Positions 1 through 9,021 of a stretch of DNA of 64,000 nt are shown here, in pieces (the stretch's first letter is position 1; each line of letters starts with the position of its first letter). The position numbers were made by a program, and so were the translations under genes. The stretch covers positions 108,706,501 to 108,770,500 of the forward strand of contig CM075353.1 in assembly GCA_037693485.1 (NCBI GenBank), in the 5' to 3' direction. The notes beneath the pieces were generated by a model. The model saw nothing but the letters and a program-made list of their open reading frames with translations, did not search any database and was not told where the DNA came from. This DNA is from Kitagawia praeruptora. Its lineage: Eukaryota > Streptophyta > Magnoliopsida > Apiales > Apiaceae.

Positions 1-255
1 AGCTGGAAGAAATGTTACCGGAATTTCATCGTCATACCTTTCGACATGTAGCACTACTTCAAGTGGGCAAGTTTTGCCTCTAGTGGCAGCAAGGCTTAAT
101 CCCCCACCATAGGTAACGTTATACGGAAGTATAAAGTAATCTGTACCGGTCTGGAGCTCATTCTGTGACATGTCCAGTACCGGCTCCTTGTCTGCCTGCA
201 CTAAAGACAAGGCTGCTAGTAAAAGGAACGAAAGAAATGGCAATAATATCTTCAT
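1..255 (-). CDS. Kunitz-type protease inhibitor, 5' part (runs off the window)
   Basis: The first 85 codons of a Kunitz (STI/miraculin-like) inhibitor, read leftward from an ATG at 253-255 and still open at base 1. The protein opens with a hydrophobic signal peptide of about 21 residues. The family's N-terminal strand follows (EPVLDMSQNELQTGTDYFIL), then GGGLSLA and the first conserved cysteine context KTCPLEV. These proteins are usually secreted or vacuolar inhibitors of serine proteases used against herbivores or in development. The start is supported by its match to the MKILxxFLSFLLLA start of the gene at 2307 and by a TATA box 55 bp upstream. The reactive loop and last cysteines lie outside the window, so integrity cannot be judged. 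It is the first of three family members here. Confidence 0.9.
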   Translation of the reverse strand, partial: MKILLPFLSFLLLAALSLVQADKEPVLDMSQNELQTGTDYFILPYNVTYGGGLSLAATRGKTCPLEVVLHVERYDDEIPVTFLPA

Positions 256-309
256 TTATGCTGTTTCGTTTGAGAAATAAGCTGGTAAATAAATGAGATT
301 TTTATGTTG

Positions 310-317
310 TTTATATA
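310..317 (-). promoter_or_regulatory. TATA box of the first Kunitz gene
   Basis: TATATAAA on the minus strand, 55 bp upstream of the ATG at 255. This spacing suits a short plant 5' UTR. Confidence 0.6.
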
Positions 318-1356
318 CACCGATTTCATGGGTTACTGTTCTGCCGCTAATTGTTAAGGCCTTTAGTTTCATGTTTTAGTTTTTATCTTAAACCATGGAC
401 GACGGTACGCAGAATCAAAAATGGCCCATGGCTAAATAAGGGTGCACACAAATATCTACACCTAGTTCAATTTATTGTTTAATTATATGTGGAAGCTGGT
501 ATGCACCAAACTTATGTTTATTGCATCGCAAAAAGTTTCTACAACACATATAAAATAAGATATGCAAGGGATTTTATATTTTTACGTATTACGAAAAATT
601 TCGCGATATGTTAAACGTCATTTACCCCGAAGCATTTGTCATATATTATATTGTATATTGTAAATGAATTGGTTGGAACTTGGAAGTAACCATTTCAAAC
701 ATCAGTCACACAATTTGTTTTAAAAAATGTTTTCTGAATCCGATGATCTCAGGATTCTTTGGGTGAATTAGAGCTGCTATGGTCAAACTAGTTCACAGAT
801 TTATACCATTATGCTTAAACTAATACATACGAGAATCATGTTTTTGTTGTAAATCTCAATTAAAATAACAAGTAACTATAGTTGAGTAAAACAGGCCGTA
901 ATTAAATATGAAACACTTTCTAAAGAAAAACGAACATTGTATTGGTTAAAATCTAGCAAATCATGCTGGTGTCCGGATAAGCTTAGAAGTTAGAAGCTTC
1001 TATTTCTGAAGGCATTTCAAATTCTTGATCTACATATTAAGCCATTCAAATGAGAGATACAATTCCTACCGGTCTTGAGAATTTTGAGACCCAATACGAA
1101 AATATTTACAAGACCCTTCAACAATTTTAATTTTTAAGAATATTAGAAAGAAAATTAAATATATATTGAGTTTGGAATTAAATGAATCAATGCATAACAT
1201 CAATTTACCCTATTCAAGCACTACAAAATCTTAAAAATGCATAAATTCTATGCTTATAAAACAATAAAATCAATAATATATAAGTTACGAATTTTATTCT
1301 TCATACCAGATAATGTTAACTGTTATCATAGAAGCTCTAATCATGATATTAAAGTA

Positions 1357-1548
1357 GAAAAATGCTAGAGGTATCAAATTGGGGTACCAAAAATTATTAC
1401 CAAATGACATGGCATTGATTTGATTGGCTATAATTATAATGGGTCCGCCAGGGCCAACCAATTAAAACATTTCAAAATGACGAGTAGTTAGTGCCATGTC
1501 ATTTTGTAACAAAATTTGGTACCTAATTTGGTACCTCTAGCACTGCTC
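1357..1548. mobile_element. Mutator-like MITE with 9-bp target duplication
   Basis: A 192-bp non-coding element between two identical 9-bp direct repeats, ATTAAAGTA, at 1348-1356 and 1549-1557. The ends are imperfect inverted repeats (about GAAAAATGCTAGAGGTATC on the left against GAGCAGTGCTAGAGGTACC on the right) that continue inward to a shared AAATGACATGGCA. A 9-bp duplication is typical of the Mutator/MULE superfamily. The interior holds AATGGGTCCGCCAGGGCC, a motif also seen in two other MITEs of this window. Confidence 0.75.
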
Positions 1549-1611
1549 ATTAAAGTAACTAAACTTTAAAAACTTACATAATGAAACTAGTTTAAAAATC
1601 CTTATGTAAGT

Positions 1612-1770
1612 TAGTACTCCCTCCGCTCCGTTTCATAATGCTAATTTCATTTCATATGTCGGGACTGTTAATAATATGAAATAAATTACTAATTTACGTC
1701 TAATCTATAAGACCAAATATAGTCACGAGTGATCTTGTTGGATTCGTATAAGATTACTTTGAATGATATA
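1612..1770. mobile_element. Truncated Stowaway-like MITE end
   Basis: The segment begins GTACTCCCTCCGCTCCGTTT, close to the Stowaway (Tc1/Mariner-type) terminal repeat. It continues with wording typical of Stowaway interiors (ATAGTCACGAGTGATCTTGTT). No matching right end with GGAGGGAG follows nearby, so it is probably truncated; the right limit is approximate. The rest of 256-2229 is AT-rich intergenic DNA in which no gene was recognised. Confidence 0.45.
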
Positions 1771-2229
1771 GGGGTGTTTGGAGAATTTTTTTTTCCCAGA
1801 ATAAGTCAATTTATTTTAAGACAAAGTTAGAGTTAAATTTTTTTTTTTCAACTTATAGAATCTCAAACATGTATTAAATACTTGTATAAAAAAAATTATC
1901 AAAATATGAAATTTTTACTCGAAAATAAGTGCAAAAGGAGAAATGTTAAATTTATAAGAATGTAAAATTGGATTCGATATCTTACAAATACCTATATATA
2001 AAAAAACGCATAATATTTTTGGGCCGTGTACCTTATGGGGCCAGTGCGACATACCGCATACTGGTTAGGACCACCTACCCATATAATCGGCGAAAATAAA
2101 CCAAGGAAAAAGCAGAAGTCCAAAACCGTAAAAGGACTAAAGAACTGCTGCTCATCTGATTTTGCAAACAACTGCAATCTAATGTCCAGCGAAACACTTA
2201 AAATTGTTTTGATTCCAACCCAATTGTGA

Positions 2230-2237
2230 TATAAATA
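2230..2237 (+). promoter_or_regulatory. TATA box of the second Kunitz gene
   Basis: TATAAATA, 77 bp upstream of the ATG at 2307. Confidence 0.65.
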
Positions 2238-2306
2238 GAACCTCTTTCATTTATGTAGTCGATCATTAAATCAAAACAGAAAATAGCAGAGCTGTATAGG
2301 TGATCA

Positions 2307-2897
2307 ATGAAGATACTTGTGGTCTTTCTTTCCTTCCTTCTATTAGCTTCGTATTCACTCGGTGCAGAACCTGTTAGGGACACCGACGGAGACTTTCTCT
2401 GGGCAAGTTCTAAATATTACATATGGCCAGTGGTCTCACAGGGTCCTGCCGGTCCTCTCACATTAATTCATAGTAGGAACCAAAATTGCTCACTTGATGT
2501 TGTTCAAGAGCTAGCTAATGATGATGTGGGGGTTCCATTTGCTTTTACACCAGTATTATTCCCCAAAGGAGTAATACGTGAAGAAACAGATATGAACATC
2601 AAGTTTACAGGAGAGACACTTTGCAATGAGACGGTTGTTTGGACCGTCAAGCATGAATCAAATGACAAATATTTCCTAAGAAGTGGCGGTGTTGAAGGCA
2701 ACCCTGGTCCTGAAACTGCAAGAAATTGGTTTAAAATTATAAAATACTTGGATGGTTATAAGCTTCTTCATTGTCCCTCAGTGTGCATAAAATGTGAAGC
2801 TATCTGCAGAGACGTTGGCATTGTTAAGGATGACTATACGCCATATTTAGGATTGAGTGAATATCCTGTCAAGGTTGTGTTTAAAAGGGCAGCCTAA
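2307..2897 (+). CDS. Kunitz-type protease inhibitor (miraculin-like)
   Basis: A complete, intronless 196-residue protein, the normal length and structure for plant Kunitz inhibitors. Residues 1-20 are a signal peptide (MKILVVFLSFLLLASYSLGA). The mature start EPVRDTDGDFLWASSKYYIW is the family N-terminal signature. Six cysteines lie in the mature part: one in NQNCSLD, one in TLCNETV, and a C-terminal group HCPSVCIKCEAIC. Six fits the three-disulphide miraculin-like branch better than the four of soybean trypsin inhibitor. The reactive P1 residue cannot be placed with certainty. The product is expected to be secreted or vacuolar. A TATA box lies at 2230 and AATAAA at 3052. The neighbours on both sides are paralogues on the opposite strand, so this is a local tandem cluster. 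Confidence 0.93.
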   Translation: MKILVVFLSFLLLASYSLGAEPVRDTDGDFLWASSKYYIWPVVSQGPAGPLTLIHSRNQNCSLDVVQELANDDVGVPFAFTPVLFPKGVIREETDMNIKFTGETLCNETVVWTVKHESNDKYFLRSGGVEGNPGPETARNWFKIIKYLDGYKLLHCPSVCIKCEAICRDVGIVKDDYTPYLGLSEYPVKVVFKRAA

Positions 2898-3051
2898 AAA
2901 TGTTCTTTCAATTGATTAGATCACATGATGGATACGAAAATATCAACAGGCGTACATGTGATCAATGAACTTAAGTTTGCTTTGTTTTATAAAAATACTC
3001 AGTCTTGATAATCAACCAATCTTTGTGAAACTATGCTGTAATTGGTTCATC

Positions 3052-3057
3052 AATAAA
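3052..3057 (+). terminator. Likely poly(A) signal of the second Kunitz gene
   Basis: AATAAA 155 bp after the stop codon, the first clear copy downstream. The stretch from about 3060 to 3913 holds no recognisable gene. A GGAGGGAGTA motif near 3580 resembles a lone Stowaway end. Confidence 0.5.
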
Positions 3058-3913
3058 GCTTTTTGCTACAAGAACAGAGAAATTTCAGTTTGTTGGCTAT
3101 GTTAAGTGCATTCTATAATTACTTTTTATCCGGTCCATTAGTTTTTTTAAGTAAATTGATTAAATATACAAATCAAACTCTATATTTCATAGGAGTTGAT
3201 GGCCGTAGGGATTTTAGAGACAATCCGTAGTGATCATCAGAAAATTAGAGTGTTTTTCGTGTATATATTATTTTGGCATTAGTTTCTTTTCTCATTCCTC
3301 TTTCCAATATATTCTTTTCCGGGGTTCTCGTCCTCCTGCCATGTTGTGCTCTAGTTAGACTAGGATAGGTGATGAGGACGAGCTAGGGGCCAGGTGTACC
3401 ATATCCCAGAAATCGGGGATGATAGGAGTGTGCATGAATGACAGGTGTCCAAGTGTTTGTGCTACGCATGTGAATTAATTTCAGCTATTTTCCGAAGTCG
3501 TAAGGAGCGACGGTTGCAAGAGATCTATCCTTTCTCTGGCGTACGGCTTGTCATAGAAATATTTCTAGAACCGTAGGCCGGAGGGAGTAATTGGGAGCCA
3601 TCAGGAGTATATTTCGTTTCGTGCATCTAGGATAAACTTATATTATTTCGTACTTGAATTTTCACTTTGATATATAACTGAAAAATGAATCATTCGAATA
3701 CCGTGGCTACTGTTCGGTTTTTGGAAGAAAATCAATCATCCTGAAAAGTTGCCATGGGTACAAGTTTTAACACAATTACACAATGAATATAATGAGAACA
3801 GATCGACTTCATATATAGAGATTAAGAGTATGCAGTACTTCCAGTATGTGGCAAATTATCGATGCACAGAAATTGTAAATTAAAGTTTGGAACCTAAATG
3901 AACGTTACAACTT

Positions 3914-4531
3914 TCAGCCCTTGATCACCTTCTCAAAGAAAACCAAAAAAGGCTCATCGGTTAATGCCACAAGAGTTCTACCATGTTCAATATATGCTCC
4001 CACATTCTTGCATATAACATCACAAGGTGCCGACGAAATGCAATGTTCTCCAGAACAATATATAATTTTGTAATCAAACCTCTGCTTTACGATTCTAAAC
4101 CAACCCCTTTGGTTTTTATCATCACCTTCAACTCCCCCGACTGTCACGAAATATCGCTTTCTTAATTTGTCATATTTGTCTACTTTCCAGATTGTTGATT
4201 TACCGCATGTTTTGGTAGACGAGAATCTGATTGTCACATCAGTCGACTCCCGTACCACTCGGCCACTCACACCTTTCTTAATATTTACGGGATGAATCTT
4301 CATCCACAGGCCTTCTTCGTAGAGACTTTCATCTTGAGCAACATCAAGTGGGCAAGTTTTATTTCGAATAGAAGCTAATGTGATGCCCCCTCCTTTACTG
4401 CCGCCCAAAGTTGGAATTAGGAAGTAATCCACCCCTGTCAGAAGCTTGTCATTTGTAATATCAAAAACTGGGTCGTGATCTGCTGCTGCAACACACAAAA
4501 GAACCGAAAGACAGAAGAACAATTTTTTCAT
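3914..4531 (-). CDS. Kunitz-type protease inhibitor (miraculin-like)
   Basis: A 205-residue inhibitor. The open frame extends 67 codons further upstream, but the start at 4531 is chosen because MKKLFFCLSVLLCVAAA is a proper signal peptide and a TATA box sits 48 bp before it. The upstream extension has no signal peptide and runs through the TATA box. The mature protein begins DHDPVFDITNDKLLTGVDYF. It has the conserved KTCPLDV, KTCGKST and a C-terminal cysteine group (YCSGEHC, APCDVIC), six cysteines in all. The family inhibits serine (sometimes cysteine) proteases after export. It is divergent from the gene at 2307, so the cluster is not a recent tandem copy. No frameshift or stop is seen. Confidence 0.93.
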   Translation of the reverse strand: MKKLFFCLSVLLCVAAADHDPVFDITNDKLLTGVDYFLIPTLGGSKGGGITLASIRNKTCPLDVAQDESLYEEGLWMKIHPVNIKKGVSGRVVRESTDVTIRFSSTKTCGKSTIWKVDKYDKLRKRYFVTVGGVEGDDKNQRGWFRIVKQRFDYKIIYCSGEHCISSAPCDVICKNVGAYIEHGRTLVALTDEPFLVFFEKVIKG

Positions 4532-4578
4532 TGTTAAATGTTTTCTGGGTCTATCAACGAATAGGGAGTGGATTGTTG

Positions 4579-4586
4579 TTTTTATA
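4579..4586 (-). promoter_or_regulatory. TATA box of the third Kunitz gene
   Basis: TATAAAAA on the minus strand, 48 bp upstream of the chosen ATG. It lies inside the longer open frame, which argues that translation starts at 4531. Confidence 0.65.
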
Positions 4587-4589
4587 GAT

Positions 4590-6088
4590 GAGTATAGACA
4601 CCTTCTAGAATCGAGATCATCTAACAATGAGATCAGGATAATGAATTCTGCATAATATTTATCTACTTTCGCATTTAAATCAGGCCGTCTGTATGTATTA
4701 CTACTGAATTTGAAATTGTGGGTACAAAACAAGAATACTGAATAACGTGGATTCTGTTAGGTAGTCCTGGATAAAATGTTATGCTCCTGCATGAACGAGA
4801 GATGCAATACATTAGGCAATTATTCACAACTCCGTAAATACCAGCAGCAAGGAACAAGTAAGGAGAATAAACTAGCAGCGGCAGCAATTCCGACAAACCG
4901 TGTGTTTTTGAGATGTGATCGATATCATTGTTTAGATTAGTCAAAAACCACTAGTTATGGCAACTGAGCTGCAATTTGCAGAGAAATCTATTTTCCGTAG
5001 GATTCGACTAACAGATTAATTCGAATAACAAGATTACGGTACAGCCTGAATTACAGAACAACGAATTTTAAAACTGAAGTAAATATAACACATGCGCAAA
5101 CCAAATATATTTTTGAAGTGTTGCTTTAGACCCGCAACAATGGTCATATTTGAGGCTCGATTCCGGGACATTTACTCTATGCTTTGGTTGGACTGTGCTC
5201 GCCTCTGCAAGGGGTTTCCGAGGCATATTTCAGCTAATAAAATCTATATTATATTATAATATATTAAAATAGAAATATTGAAAGTTTTAAAAGTTTGTTA
5301 TCTTATTTATTAAAATAAATAATAACATAATATAGTTAATAATAATTAATTGATTGCCTTTTTAGGTTATGATAATTAGCTTATTGCCTTTTTCATTTAA
5401 AAGTCGTTTACTTTTAATTAAAAATATTACTCTTTATAACACCAAAAATATCGTATATTCACATCATTAGAGCATCTCCAATGCAACAGACCTATTAGTT
5501 AAAATTTCAAATTACCTACCTTTATTAATAAGCGAAACCCTCTCCCCCTTTAATGGTACTACTTTTTTTGTTCGCACCATATTTTGGTTTCACCCCTAAA
5601 CTCCTATTTCTATTAGAATTTTATACTGTTTTTTAATTAAAAAAATAAAAAATCTATTATAACTATAATTCTCTTTTTGCAATTATTTTAATTAACACGA
5701 GATAAAACATCAGCAGGGTAAAACTCCACACCAACAAATATACAAACCCAAACCATTGTTATAGATGAAGTGATCATCATTTATCAACGAAGTACAAAAA
5801 AATGATACTATTCAAATTTGTGGAAAGGTAAAGATTTTGTATCTCATGACAACTAAAGATTCTGTATCTCATGACAACTTAGTTTTTTTTACAACATAAT
5901 GGCTTTCTAGCCAGCCAAGTTGTGCCCATCTACATGCTTTTTAATTTTCTATTAAGGTCAATTTATTCATCATTAGCCTAATTATATTTAGATAAACCTT
6001 CATGGAAACTTAAATATTTGCAACATACTAGCTTTTCATCATGTTCATATTAGATTTTCATCGTGCTTGATGGTGCTGGTGCCCATCT
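4590..6088. other. AT-rich intergenic stretch
   Basis: No gene is supported. Two weak marks were seen. Around 5105-5240 a GGCTCGATTCC resembles a pol III B box, but no convincing A box or SINE tail pairs with it. At about 5468 the phrase AGAGCATCTCCAATG is a common plant MITE end, but no partner end was found. Confidence 0.5.
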
Positions 6089-8136
6089 GCAAAACTATAT
6101 ATGGATTAAGACAGTCTTTTAGAAAATGGTTTACAAAATTTTTAGAAGGTATTCGTTCAAATGGTTTTGTTCAATCCAAAACAGACTATTCCCTTTTCAC
6201 AAAAAAGAAGGCAAGTCATTAACCGTCATATTAATTTTTGTGGATGATATTCTGGTCACGGGTAATGATTCTAAAAGCATAGCTATGTCAAGAAATTTTT
6301 GCATAAAAACTTTCAGCTCAAAGATTTGGGTGTTCTAAAATATTTCTTGGGCACTGAAGTATCAACATCAAAAAAGGCATTTATATTTCTCAGTGGAAAT
6401 ATGCTTAGGAGATTATCAAAGATGTGGGCATGTTAGGTGCTGCTCCTATTGAGACCCCCATGGAGCGCAATACAAAATTTATGATATTAGTGACCTTATT
6501 CATGATCCTGAAAAATATAGGAGACTCGTTGGCATATTAATTTATCTCACAATTTCAAGACCCGACATTACCTATGTTGTTGTTTTAAGTAGGTTTATAC
6601 ATCAACCTCAAAAAGAACATTGGAATGCAGTTTTACTTGTTGTGCGCTGCTTAAAAGGATGTCCTGGTCAAGGTCTTTTCTTCCAATGATTTTATACTTA
6701 GAGCTTTTTGTGATTCAGATTGTTGGGCTTGCTAAGCAGGCCTTAACTCCACATTAGTATGATATTGTCCGCCTTGGGCCAAGCCCTCTCGAATATTTTT
6801 AGACAACTCCCAAAAGATCTCATACTAATAGAGTTAACTAGCTGCTTATCTAGCTCCCCATTGACGTGTACTGAAAGTTCACCTCCCCTAGGCTTATGTA
6901 TACTGGAAGCCCATCTGTCTCCTCCTCTCGCCTGGGGTAGCCCATCTACCTCTTCCTAAGCCCATCTGGAAGCCTATCGAAATTGTTATGAATCATTATA
7001 ACCAGAGCTCTGATACCACTCGTTGGGCTTACTAAGCAGGCCTTAACTCCACATTAGTATGATGTTGTCCGTTTTGGATCAATCCCACACGAAGTTGTTT
7101 TTGGCTACATCCCAAAATGCCTCATACTAATGGAGTCAACTGATTGCTTATTAAATAGCAATTTGTCCCTCCCACAATCGATGTGGGATACTTCTAATAA
7201 TCTCCCTTTTACACATCGGGCTCGACAACTGCCGAATCTGCCTCCTTCTGTGTGATTTGGCTCCCCCTTGACCCATACTTAAAGTTCTTGGCTATCTAGC
7301 TCCCCCTAGGCCCATCCTAAAAGATCCACCTACCTCCCCCTTAAGCCTATCCCGGGGTAGCCCATCTACCTCTTCTTAGGCCCATTTTGGAAGCCCATCG
7401 AGATTGTTATGAACCGTTATAACCATAGCTCTGATTCACTTGTTGGGCTTGCTAAGCAGGCCTTAACTCCACATTAGTATGATATTGTCCTCTTTGGGCC
7501 AAGCCTGCACGGATTTATTTTTGGGCAACTCCTAGATGGCCTCTCATAATAATGGAGTTATCTAGCTGCTTATTAACTAACAATACATCCCTCTCACAAA
7601 TGATGTGGGATAACTCCCAACACAGACTGGGTAGGATGTCCTCTTAGTAGAAGATCAACAATAGGTTATAGTGTGTTCTTGGGTAATTCTTTAATATTAT
7701 GAAGGTCAAAGCGACAAAATTAGACAGGTTCTTTATCATCAGCTGAATATCGAACAATGATTGGAACATGTTGTGAATTAACATGGTTGCGACATATATT
7801 TCAAGATTTAAGAGTTTTTCATAAAGAACATGCTTTGTTACATTGTGACAATAAGGCTGCTCTACATATTGCCTTTAATCCTATTGTTCATGAATGTATG
7901 AGGCATATTGAAATGGATTGTCATTACATGAGGGATAAGATTCAAAAAGGAGTTGTGGAAACAAGATTTGTGAAGTCTAGGGAAATCAGCTTGTAGATGT
8001 ACTGACTAAAACTTTGGGGAAGGATATGTTCATACCACTAATTCGAAAATTGGGAATTCAAGATATCCATTCTTCAACTTGAGGGGAGTGTTAGAAAGTC
8101 AAGTAATATTTGCATTTAAGTTTAATGATTTCTTCC
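6089..8136 (+). pseudogene. Ty1/copia retrotransposon relic (RT to RNase H, PPT, start of 3' LTR)
   Basis: A degenerate copia pol, 5'-truncated, interrupted at 6721-7622 by a TRIM element. Reverse transcriptase is recognisable from IYGLRQS, KTDYSLF and the catalytic FVDDILVTGND near 6238-6270. In broken frames LKYFLG and the RPDITYVV region follow. RNase H begins at about 6700 (FCDSD) and resumes after the insertion at 7623 (CPLSRRSTIGYS), ending in ALLHCDNKAALHIA and HIEMDCHYMRDKI. A polypurine tract GAGGGGAG at 8081-8088 precedes the 3' LTR, which starts TGTTAGAAAG at 8089. That LTR is cut at 8136 by element A and resumes after its TSD at 23842. Neither gag nor 5' LTR is visible, so this is an old truncated copy. 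Confidence 0.85.
6721..7622 (-). mobile_element. TRIM-type miniature LTR element with three LTRs
   Basis: The ends are TGTTGGG and CCCAACA, flanked by CAGAT (6716-6720) and CAGAC (7623-7627), a 5-bp target duplication with one change. The phrase TTGGGCTTGCTAAGCAGGCC or a close variant starts three LTR copies: 6721 (shortened by a deletion), 7021, and 7441 (182 bp, complete). Just right of each internal segment lies the reverse complement of the tRNA-Met primer site, exact TGGTATCAGAGC at 7007-7018 and degenerate near 7425. The element therefore runs on the minus strand and is a tandem LTR-internal-LTR-internal-LTR form. It has no coding capacity. It sits inside the RNase H region of the copia relic. 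Confidence 0.8.
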
Positions 8137-8753
8137 TGATAACTCCCACAGTTGATTAGAGGCTTTCGACTACTGTTCGGGTATCTGCAAACAATGCTTG
8201 CCCGGGGGTGGTGGCCGTCAAGCACCTCCGGTGTAAGAATCAGTAATCGGAAATAATAATAATTAAGCTGGTAAGAGTGTATCTGATGTTAAAGAAGAGA
8301 ATGTGTAGAGAGCTTTTGTGTTGTTAAAGTTGTGTGTGTTCAATTGTATCTCCCCTCTCCTACTTTATGTGCAAAATGGGGGTATTTATAGGTCAAGCCT
8401 CCCAGTCACTGTAGGCCACTTGGTAGCCGCAAATGCTACAGTGATTGGTGTGACCTTTCCTGACATGCCGCCATTCTACAACTTGCTTTGTACTGCTCAG
8501 AGTTTGTCTGCTAAAACTTGATGTCCTTGTGTTCCCTTGAATAGTGTATTGTCCCCTGTCTTGTAGATCAAGATAGCAAGATATTTTGTACAAGAGTATT
8601 TTTCTAATGGTATTTATTGTCAAGTTGTGTAATTTAGGAAACTAAATATCTTATGACACGTGTATGAGAGTGATAAATGTTGTGCTGTAGGCGGGCACCT
8701 AATCGCGGGCGCGTGCCCGGCGAGTGGACCGTCTTTACAGCGGGTACCTATCA
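8137..8753 (-). repeat. Element A 3' LTR
   Basis: Begins TGATAACTCC and ends GGTACCTATCA, matching 23212-23836. It lacks about 22 bp present in the other copy near GTTC(CGTGACG...) and has an extra stretch of about 14-17 bp further in, plus scattered substitutions, so the insertion is not recent. Confidence 0.92.
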
Positions 8754-8865
8754 TTGCCCCCACTCCCTCTATGCGCTTTTAGCGGATGGGGGGAGGAGAA
8801 AAACTGAAATGATAAATGCTTGAGTATGTTTTTAGAATTTTTTGCAAAAATTTTTGCAATATGAT

Positions 8866-9021
8866 GCCCCCCAAGTGTTGGCGGACAACACTTAGGAGTG
8901 AGAAAAGCTTTTTGATCCGCTGCCCCCAAGTGTTGGCGGACAACACTTAGGAGTGAGAAAAACTTTTTGATCTGCTGCCCCCCAAGTGTTGGCGGACAAC
9001 ACTTAGGAGTTAGGAAAAATT
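8866..9021. repeat. Three tandem 55-56 bp repeats with a hairpin core
   Basis: Copies start at 8866, 8922 and 8977. Each has the near-palindrome AAGTGTTGGCGGACAACACTT (7-bp stem, 7-base loop) after a C-rich run. They lie between the element A PPT and its antisense gene. Open frames through them are by-products of the repeat. Confidence 0.85.

Noticed and set aside
1740..1990. GGGTGTTTGG hAT-like end after the Stowaway fragment
   Set aside because: Only one end is seen; no inverted partner or TSD.
4532..4732. N-terminal extension of the third Kunitz protein
   Set aside because: Would bury the signal peptide and includes the TATA box.
5105..5240. Possible SINE or tRNA-like gene (GGCTCGATTCC)
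   Set aside because: A B-box-like word alone; no cloverleaf, clear A box, terminal tail or TSD could be shown.
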